This document shows, piece by piece, positions 58,294-64,000 of a DNA stretch of 64,000 bases. The stretch's first letter is position 1. Each line of letters begins with the position of its first letter. This DNA is from Hymenobacter rubidus (lineage in GTDB: Bacteria; Bacteroidota; Bacteroidia; Cytophagales; Hymenobacteraceae), in NCBI RefSeq assembly GCF_016734815.1, contig NZ_JAERQF010000002.1, positions 247,038-311,037 on the forward strand. Direction: 5' to 3'. The position numbers were made by a program, and so were the translations under genes. The notes below the pieces were generated by a model. The model was not told the origin of the DNA and ran no database searches. It was given only the letters and a program-made list of their open reading frames with translations.

Positions 58294-58335
58294 AAAAAGA
58301 GCAGCTTTGGCCATAGGGTCGGGGCTGCTCTTTTT
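58294..58335 (+). terminator. Intrinsic terminator after the DUF3500 gene
   Basis: AAAAAGAGCAGC (58294-58305) pairs with GCTGCTCTTTTT (58324-58335). Confidence 0.85.
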
Positions 58336-58430
58336 GTGAATCTGGCAATGAAGGGTGAGCGATGCTAGGTGCCTGAGCCACTGCTGTGGGCGGGTCATGT
58401 TGTGGCGCAGCGACGCGGCGGCGCAATACC

Positions 58431-59423
58431 TCAGCTTGTCGTGGGCGGCTTTGGGTCGGCCGCTTTCCAGATGGTAATCCAGCGGCGGGCTTCAACTAAA
58501 TAGTCCTGAAAGCGGGCGCTGCCGCTGCCGTCTTTGAAGGTGGCGAGGCGGTCGCTGAATTTGACGTGGAATTCTTCTTCGAAGGCCTTGCGGTACACGG
58601 GGGCGTCGGCGAAGAGCATGAGCTTGGCTTCGAACAGGGCGCGGTAGGCGGCGGGGAAGGCGCTGAGGGGCGCGGCGGCTTTGCCTTTGAGCTCGCCGAG
58701 GTGCCAGTGTCCGGTAGCGGCATCGAGCACACCGAGAGAGGTGAGCAGGTCGCGCAGGTCGGTGGGCTTGAAATTGCCGGAGCAGAGCGTGGCCACGTTG
58801 GAAGAGAGAGGCAGTGGAGCGGGGCGCTGGGGCTTGGCGGCGGCTCGGGCTTCCTGCACGACTTCCTCGGTGACACTTCGGACGCTGCGGGTGCGGCTGT
58901 TTTGCGCGAAGGGCACCAGCACCACGAACAGGAAGCGCAGCAGCTGGACGGTGTTGGCGTCGTGGGGGCGGTACTGCAAGCGGGTGAGGGGCAGGGCTTC
59001 CCACTCGGCCCGGAGGCTGGCGCGGGCGCCGCGCAGGCGGGCCCGGCCGGTGTATTCGCACAGGGCTTCGGTGAGCCGGACGGCCAGCCAGGAGAAGTAG
59101 TACTCGTCGAAATATAGGTCCAGGTCGGTGTCGGTGTAATCGGGAAAGGCGCGGAATTCGGACTGCAGCTCGACCAAGTCCATGGCGGCTTCGGGGTAGA
59201 CCTCGCCGTTGGTGCCGCCCTGCAGGGTGAGCCGGCACAGGTAGCGGATGCGGCCTTCGGGGGTATCGCAACCAGCCAGGTGTTCTTCGAAGTAGTCGGC
59301 CAGGTTGGTGGAAGCGAAGGGGCCGGGCGCGCTGAGCCAGTCGCTCAGCGCGTGCAGGAGGCTTTCGTAGGCATCGCCGACTTCGGCGGGCAGCGCGTCG
59401 GAGGGAAGGGAATATTGGCGCAT
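58431..59423 (-). CDS. Hypothetical protein beside the integrase
   Basis: 330 residues, cytosolic, helical. Acidic aromatic stretches (DYTDTDLDLYFDEYYFSWLA) in the first half; the second half has LCSGNFKPTDLRDLLTSLGV and YRKAFEEEFHVKFSDRLATF. The latter layout faintly recalls RteC-type regulators of Bacteroides elements, but similarity is too weak to name it. It lies 48 bases downstream of the integrase on the same strand and may be co-expressed. Confidence 0.65.
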   Translation of the reverse strand: MRQYSLPSDALPAEVGDAYESLLHALSDWLSAPGPFASTNLADYFEEHLAGCDTPEGRIRYLCRLTLQGGTNGEVYPEAAMDLVELQSEFRAFPDYTDTDLDLYFDEYYFSWLAVRLTEALCEYTGRARLRGARASLRAEWEALPLTRLQYRPHDANTVQLLRFLFVVLVPFAQNSRTRSVRSVTEEVVQEARAAAKPQRPAPLPLSSNVATLCSGNFKPTDLRDLLTSLGVLDAATGHWHLGELKGKAAAPLSAFPAAYRALFEAKLMLFADAPVYRKAFEEEFHVKFSDRLATFKDGSGSARFQDYLVEARRWITIWKAADPKPPTTS

Positions 59424-59470
59424 GTCGGGCGCAGGGGCCGGCTCAGGATGGTAGAGGGGAAGGAGCAGCG

Positions 59471-60718
59471 CTAAGCGAAGGCGCGGGAAAACTCATCGAG
59501 CATGGTATCCTCGGTGACATTGACGTAGCGCCGGAATGCCGACAGGCTTTTGTGGCCGGTGATGCGCATGACCACCTCGGGGCGCACGCCCGCTTCCAGC
59601 GCCAGCGTGACGAAGGTGCGGCGGGCGGTGTGCGTGGTGACAAACTCGTATTTCGGGGCTGTGGTGGCGCGTCGCTGGCCACCGGCGTAGCGCACCCGCT
59701 CGGTGGGCGCGTCGATTTCGGCGAGGCGGGCCAGTTCTTTGAGGTGGCCGTTGAGCTTTTGGTTAGCCAGGGGGCGCAGGGTGCCTTCGGTGACGCGGGC
59801 CAGCAGCGGGCGAGCCTCCGGCCGCACGGGTACAGTGACGGTGAGGCGAGTTTTCTGCGTGGTGACGCGCAGGCGGTCGGCCTGGATGTGCTCGGGGCGC
59901 AGGCTGGCCACGTCGGAAAAGCGCAGGCCGGTGTAGACGCCAAGCATGAAGAGGGCCCGAGCGTTATCCAGCGCTGGGCGGGCGCTCAGGTCGAGGTCGG
60001 CGAGGCGCTGCACTTCCTGGCGGGTAAGAGTAAGAATGTCGGGCTCGCGGTGCTGCCAGCTGAATTTCTTGGGGTCGGCGATGACGGGGTAGCCGTTGTC
60101 GAGGGCCCAATTGAGGAAGTGCTTGAGCCGAAACAAGTTCTTGTGCACGGCGCTGTCGACGAGGTTGCGCTTGGTGAGCAGGTAGCGGGCGAAGCGTTCG
60201 GCGAAGCTGTTGCCTACCGTGGCGAAGTCGACGGCGTAGCCTTCGAGCTGCTGCAGGTCGCGCAGGTGGCGCAGCGAGGTGCGGTAGGTGCGGAGGGTGT
60301 TGGGGCTTTGGGTGAGGCTGCGGCTTTCTATCCACTCGGAGAATACGGTGAGCAGATTGGGCCCGGCGGGCGTGGGCTCGGGAGCGGTGGCTTCGGGCTC
60401 GGGCAGCGGCTCCGCTTCCACCGGCTCGGCTACTTTTTTCAGGGTGGCCAGCGAGGGCAGCGTACCGACGGCGCGGTGGTCGTCGTAGCACTTCGTGAGC
60501 CGCTCGCGGGTGTTCTCCAGCGTGTCGTTTAGCTTGCCGTTGTTGGTGTGGGAGTAGCCGCGAGTGAGGGCCTTCTGTTCCTTCTTATCCCACTGTTTGG
60601 GAAGGATGGAAATGCCGACGTAAACCTTGTGCCGCTGGCCATCAAACGTTACGGAGGCAATGATGGGGGTGGGTTTGTCGGCGGCGGGGTTGTAGAGTAA
60701 AAACGTTACTTTAGCCAT
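59471..60718 (-). CDS. Tyrosine recombinase (integrase) of the element
   Basis: 415 residues. N-terminal arm-binding domain (MAKVTFLLYNPAADKPTPII ... KVYVGISILPKQWDKKE), core-binding SAM-like domain ~120-215, catalytic domain with Arg266 (YTGLRFSDV), His363 and Arg366 (THTARRTF), His389 (TGHKSLSAF) and nucleophile Tyr398 (RRYVNVTEDT). It catalyses integration and excision between the tRNA-Phe repeat copies. Start at 60718 lies about 200 bases from attR, and the promoter overlaps a 9-bp inverted repeat. Confidence 0.95.
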   Translation of the reverse strand: MAKVTFLLYNPAADKPTPIIASVTFDGQRHKVYVGISILPKQWDKKEQKALTRGYSHTNNGKLNDTLENTRERLTKCYDDHRAVGTLPSLATLKKVAEPVEAEPLPEPEATAPEPTPAGPNLLTVFSEWIESRSLTQSPNTLRTYRTSLRHLRDLQQLEGYAVDFATVGNSFAERFARYLLTKRNLVDSAVHKNLFRLKHFLNWALDNGYPVIADPKKFSWQHREPDILTLTRQEVQRLADLDLSARPALDNARALFMLGVYTGLRFSDVASLRPEHIQADRLRVTTQKTRLTVTVPVRPEARPLLARVTEGTLRPLANQKLNGHLKELARLAEIDAPTERVRYAGGQRRATTAPKYEFVTTHTARRTFVTLALEAGVRPEVVMRITGHKSLSAFRRYVNVTEDTMLDEFSRAFA

Positions 60719-60720
60719 AT

Positions 60721-60748
60721 TTTAGAGTGAATTAGTTGCCACTCTAAA
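60721..60748. promoter_or_regulatory. Inverted repeat in the integrase promoter
   Basis: TTTAGAGTG (60721-60729) and CACTCTAAA (60740-60748) flank ATTAGTTGCC just upstream of the integrase ATG. Likely operator or leader hairpin. GAATTAGTTGCCA here also occurs at 16606-16618. Confidence 0.5.
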
Positions 60749-60769
60749 GATACTAACGGCTGTCCGACA

Positions 60770-60789
60770 TCGGACAGGAAATCGGACAG
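60770..60789 (+). promoter_or_regulatory. Putative integrase arm-type sites, right end
   Basis: TCGGACAG at 60770 and 60782, 12 bases apart as in the left end; an inverted copy CTGTCCGA lies at 60760-60767. Confidence 0.65.
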
Positions 60790-60914
60790 TCCGGCCTTTA
60801 TTAACGGATTTAGTTTGTCGTTAACGGATGAAGAGATTTTGAAAAGTTTATTTCTGGCTTGTGGAGAGGGGTTTGGTGTCGGGGTGGGTCAGTTTAGATA
60901 GTGCCAATTTAGTA

Positions 60915-60933
60915 CAACTGTTGCCACAAAAAA
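60915..60933 (+). other. attR core
   Basis: CAACTGTTGCCACAAAAAA, identical to 16449-16467. Confidence 0.88.
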
Positions 60934-60966
60934 GGCCCTTCAGCGCACTGCTGAGGGCCTTTTTCG
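60931..60966 (+). terminator. Original chromosomal terminator of tRNA-Phe, displaced
   Basis: GGCCCTTCAGC / GCTGAGGGCC stem with a short loop, followed by TTTTT, starting just past attR. Before integration it would have followed tRNA-Phe directly. Confidence 0.75.
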
Positions 60967-61120
60967 TGATGTCTGGGGCAGTAGCATCCGGCGTCTGACG
61001 CATCCGGGGCAGGTAGCGAAGCTTGTATGCTGCGGCTCCGTCTTTTTCGGCCTCGGGCGTAGAAAAGCCTGCACCTGCTGGTGCCTGGTGGCCGAATGGC
61101 TTGCCGCCGCGCAATGCCTC

Positions 61121-62791
61121 CTACTCCACGGCTACATGGGCCGCGTACCGGCGACCCTGAGCATCGGTGGCTAGAAGCGTGTAGAGGCCCGGCGCTAGGC
61201 CCCGCACCGATACTTCGGCCGCCGCTGGCACAGTGGTTTCGCGGGCCACGCGGCCCAGGGCATCGAGCAGCTGCACGCGGGTGCCGGCGGGCAGGGACGG
61301 CACATGGACCTTGTCGGTGGTGGGAGAAGGGAAGATGTCCAAGGCGAGAACCCGGGCGGCTTGCGTGGCCGTGGGCAAGGCGCTGAAGTGCGCAACGAAC
61401 CCATTGGAACCAGTGGCTGCCCCGCCTGTGAGGATGCTACTGCCAAACCGGCCTTGCTGGGTGAAGCTGCCGCCAACAGACAGCTCGTTGGTGCCGCCCA
61501 AGGCAATAAGCCCGGCCCATTCTTCCGGCGCGCCGTCGGACTTTTGGAACCACCGGGGCGTGCCCTGCGCCGAATAGCTGGCCACGAGAACGTCCAGATT
61601 GGAGCCGTTGCTGCTCAGCTGCTGGCTGCCTGCCTGCGCTGTACCGGCAAAAGAGCCAGCCAGGTAGCTATTGCCGGCGGCGTCAGCCACCACCGCACGA
61701 AAGGCGACGAAGCTGGAGGCCTCTAGCTTTGTCACCCATTGAAGAGTGCCCGTGGCCGTATCGAGCTGGAGCAGGGCACCGTAGACCTGGCCCGTGCCGG
61801 TCAGCGTTTGCCCCTCCACAGTGGCCGGCCCAGCGGTTGAAAAGGTAGTCGGAACCAGCAGGTGCCCATTGCCGTCGAGGGCCGTGACGCCGGCGTAATC
61901 ATCGCCGGCGGAGCCGAAGCGCTTTTGCCACTGCACCACGCCCTGAGGGTTGTAGCGCACCAGCAGCACGTCGTTGTTGCCGTAGCCGGCAGGGGCAGGC
62001 CCGGCACCAAAACCGCCCGCGGCCGAATGCATGGTCCAGCTCAGGTAAGCGTCGCCGGCCGGGCTCACGGTTAGCGCATTTGAGTAGACGCCGTTTGTTG
62101 AGACGGTGAGCGGAATGCTCCCGCCTGCCTGGGCCCACAGCGCCGTGCCCGCGGGGTCGAGTTTCGCCACGAAGTTGCTGAGGGTGTTGCGTGCCGTGAG
62201 GGTGATTCCTCCCACCGTGGCCAGGTCGGAAAAGAAGCCGCTGAGGTAGAGGTTGCCGGTGGCATCCATACCTATGCTGTGAACGAGGGCGCCGTTGCCG
62301 CTCACCTCCCGGAGCCAGCGCGGCTGGCCCTGGGCATCAATGCTGGCTATGTATGACCCGCCCGAACCGGAACTGGTTAAGCTCAGAGTGCCCAGCTGCA
62401 GCGCGCCGCCGAAGGTGCCGGCCAGGTATACGTTGCCAGCCGCATCGGCCACTATCCCGCCAATTCGTTCGTTGCTGGTGCCCGCCAGCTGGCGCGCCCA
62501 CAGCAGGCTGCCGGCGGCATTGTATTTGGCCACGTACGAATCTTCGTCCCGCTGAGACACCAGCACGGTGCCCGGTGCCAGCGTCAAAGTCGACTGAAAC
62601 ACACCGGCCGTGTAAGTGTTGCCCGCGGCATCTGCTGCCGTTCCGCTGAGGAAAGTGACGGCCGGGCTGGCCGCCGCCCTGGCCCAGCTCCAGACCGGCG
62701 GCGTGGTTTGGCCCTGCGCCAGCCCCAAAATGCCTACAGTAAGCAACACTGCCAGGGAGGCGCTACGAAAAAAAGGCGTAGAAATTTGCAT
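61121..62791 (-). CDS. SBBP-type beta-propeller protein with T9SS type A sorting domain
   Basis: 556 residues from the ATG at 62791, which starts the signal peptide MQISTPFFRSASLAVLLTVG. Repeats of the form DAAGNVYLAGTFGG.L.LG...L fill residues ~40-460 and resemble SBBP/propeller repeats in the giant surface protein at the other end of the window. The C-terminal ~80 residues are a T9SS type A domain (LDIFPSPTTDKVHVPSLPAG ... YAAHVAVE). Secreted or surface-bound; chromosomal, outside the element. Confidence 0.9.
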   Translation of the reverse strand: MQISTPFFRSASLAVLLTVGILGLAQGQTTPPVWSWARAAASPAVTFLSGTAADAAGNTYTAGVFQSTLTLAPGTVLVSQRDEDSYVAKYNAAGSLLWARQLAGTSNERIGGIVADAAGNVYLAGTFGGALQLGTLSLTSSGSGGSYIASIDAQGQPRWLREVSGNGALVHSIGMDATGNLYLSGFFSDLATVGGITLTARNTLSNFVAKLDPAGTALWAQAGGSIPLTVSTNGVYSNALTVSPAGDAYLSWTMHSAAGGFGAGPAPAGYGNNDVLLVRYNPQGVVQWQKRFGSAGDDYAGVTALDGNGHLLVPTTFSTAGPATVEGQTLTGTGQVYGALLQLDTATGTLQWVTKLEASSFVAFRAVVADAAGNSYLAGSFAGTAQAGSQQLSSNGSNLDVLVASYSAQGTPRWFQKSDGAPEEWAGLIALGGTNELSVGGSFTQQGRFGSSILTGGAATGSNGFVAHFSALPTATQAARVLALDIFPSPTTDKVHVPSLPAGTRVQLLDALGRVARETTVPAAAEVSVRGLAPGLYTLLATDAQGRRYAAHVAVE

Positions 62792-62846
62792 GGGCCAAGG
62801 GTAAGGTAGTGGAATGATGGGGGAGCAGAGCATTGAAAGCCAACGG

Positions 62847-64000
62847 CTACACTGCATAGCCTTCCGGCGTTTGCCGCACCAGGCTCAGCGCCGCCAAGGT
62901 AGCCAGCAACGGCTCCACCTTCTCGGCTTTGAGGCGCTTGAAGCCGGCGGCTACCTGGGCGGCGGTTTGGGGCTGGGTGGCTTGCTGCAGGGCATCGCGC
63001 AGGGCCTGCATCTGCTGGGCCAGCTCGGTGGGGAAGGGGATAGGGGAGGAGGGAACAGGGGATACGGCCAGGGCCAGGTCGGCCTGGGTAACCGTATTCC
63101 CTATGCCCTGTTCCTTATTCCCTTTCGCCTGGTAGGCCGGGCGCAGGTAGCGGACGTGCCCGGCCTGCTCCTCGCGGGCACGCTCGTGGTTGAGGCGCAC
63201 GAGGCGCGTGAGAATCTCGGCCTCGGGCAGGGCGGGGGGCCAGGCGTAGGCCTCGGCCACGGCGGCGTCGAGCTGCTGGTGCAGGCTGAGGACCACGGAG
63301 GCCAGGCCCTGCTGGTTCACGGTCTGGTCTTTGGCCGACAAGGGCTGGACGGCGCGCAGCTTCTCCACCACGTTGTAGAGGTCGGTGAGGGTGAGGCTGG
63401 GGTGCTGGGCCTGCTGGCGCTTGCGGTGGGCGTCGAGCTGTTCGGCCAGCTCGCGGATGCGGGCCTGCTGCGCGAGCGTGGCGGCGGGGAAGGGGAATGG
63501 CTGGAAACAGCGGGAACCGTCATAAACGGGGTCATTTCCCACCCCTAGCCTTCCACCAGCAGCCAACGCCCAAACCACATGAGCCTGGCTTGAAAGAACT
63601 CCAAGTTGATAAGCGTCATCAAATGCAAAGACATTAAGCTTATCGTCTGGAATGATTTCACTTTCAAGAAATTGAAAGAATCTATGCTTTGCTACTCTTG
63701 GTGAAACAATGTACCTGGTCAATCCAAATAAGGCAGGTCGAAAACTGGAGCGAGTTCTACCATGTAACCACCAGTTTTCACGAATTGCTTTATCACGGTT
63801 CGCGTCCCTTTCAGGCTTAACATACTCCAATAAATGCTGGTATGCTCTTGGGTATTTAGCTAAAACTTCGTCAGCCTTTAAGCCATAGAAATCAATTACA
63901 TAAACGCTTCGGGGGCGTGTAGTTATACCCGTCACGAAGTGGGTTGCGAATCGAGCAGGTGAAAGTGGAGGGTGAGTAAGGACGCGAGTTCGTGCCCGAA
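62847..64000 (-). CDS. MmeI-like restriction-modification enzyme, 3' part (5' end outside window)
   Basis: At least 362 residues of C-terminal sequence in one frame: TTRPRSVYVIDFYGLKADEV, RENWWLHGRTRSSFRPALFG, YIVSPRVAKHRFFQFLES, VWALAAGGRLGVGNDPVYDG and RCFQPFPFPAATLAQQA are the target-recognition and tail motifs of type IIG/IIL methyltransferase-nucleases. About 63540-63930 is clearly AT-richer than the tail. The frame stays open to the window edge, but the last 65 bases do not obviously match the family, so a break or junction may lie there. Confidence 0.8.
   Translation of the reverse strand, partial: RARTRVLTHPPLSPARFATHFVTGITTRPRSVYVIDFYGLKADEVLAKYPRAYQHLLEYVKPERDANRDKAIRENWWLHGRTRSSFRPALFGLTRYIVSPRVAKHRFFQFLESEIIPDDKLNVFAFDDAYQLGVLSSQAHVVWALAAGGRLGVGNDPVYDGSRCFQPFPFPAATLAQQARIRELAEQLDAHRKRQQAQHPSLTLTDLYNVVEKLRAVQPLSAKDQTVNQQGLASVVLSLHQQLDAAVAEAYAWPPALPEAEILTRLVRLNHERAREEQAGHVRYLRPAYQAKGNKEQGIGNTVTQADLALAVSPVPSSPIPFPTELAQQMQALRDALQQATQPQTAAQVAAGFKRLKAEKVEPLLATLAALSLVRQTPEGYAV

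Overview
The window looks like a chromosome segment of a GC-rich member of the Bacteroidota, most likely Hymenobacter or a close relative (inference from gene families and style, not from a search). Pointers are several proteins ending in type IX secretion (T9SS) sorting domains, DUF4293, DUF4476 and DUF6799 proteins, a TPR/PD40/OmpA lipoprotein, TonB-dependent receptors, and promoters with the Bacteroidota -7 element TAnnTTTG.

Left flank (1-16.4 kb) is ordinary chromosome: a giant SBBP-repeat surface protein, truA, an NHL-repeat surface protein, a thiolase, DUF4293, DUF4476, a PorE-like OmpA lipoprotein, a conserved small protein, and a two-gene Fe-S oxidoreductase (HdrB/HdrC type), then tRNA-Phe(GAA). 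A family of palindromic repeats recurs between these genes.

From 16.45 to 60.93 kb lies an integrated element of about 44.5 kb. Its boundaries are visible: a 19-bp direct repeat (CAACTGTTGCCACAAAAAA) made of the 3' end of tRNA-Phe at 16449-16467 and again at 60915-60933, with a tyrosine recombinase next to the right copy and matching 20-bp arm-type repeats inside each end. The left arm (16.7-25.3 kb) carries phage-like genes: a nuclease lipoprotein, a low-GC DCL/HNH protein, a seven-gene leftward operon with a RecE-like nuclease, a SLOG protein, and a holin-like plus M15 endolysin pair. The right arm (51.1-54.9 kb) carries a VRR-NUC nuclease, a replication-type protein, a small HTH protein, a LexA/S24-type repressor and an excisionase-like gene with a striking palindrome and iterons. 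Three copies of a 20-bp operator-like sequence lie over the -7 elements of the left-arm operon, the lysis pair and the repressor/HTH promoter, linking both arms into one switch. No capsid, portal, terminase, relaxase or conjugation gene is visible.

The middle of the element (25.4-51.1 kb) is cargo for metal handling: a Met/His-rich DUF6799 protein, an orphan ECF sigma factor, a TonB receptor with a DUF4198 partner, a FecA-like receptor with imelysin and di-heme oxidoreductase, a CaCA-type exchanger, a CDF-like membrane protein, a CusB adaptor and a CusA-TolC fusion with its two-component system, and a PAP2 phosphatase. It also holds a frameshifted MmeI-like restriction-modification gene. HupE/UreJ and DUF3500 genes sit near the right end.

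Right flank (60.9-64 kb): the displaced tRNA terminator, another SBBP-repeat T9SS protein, and the 3' part of a second MmeI-like restriction-modification gene that runs off the window.
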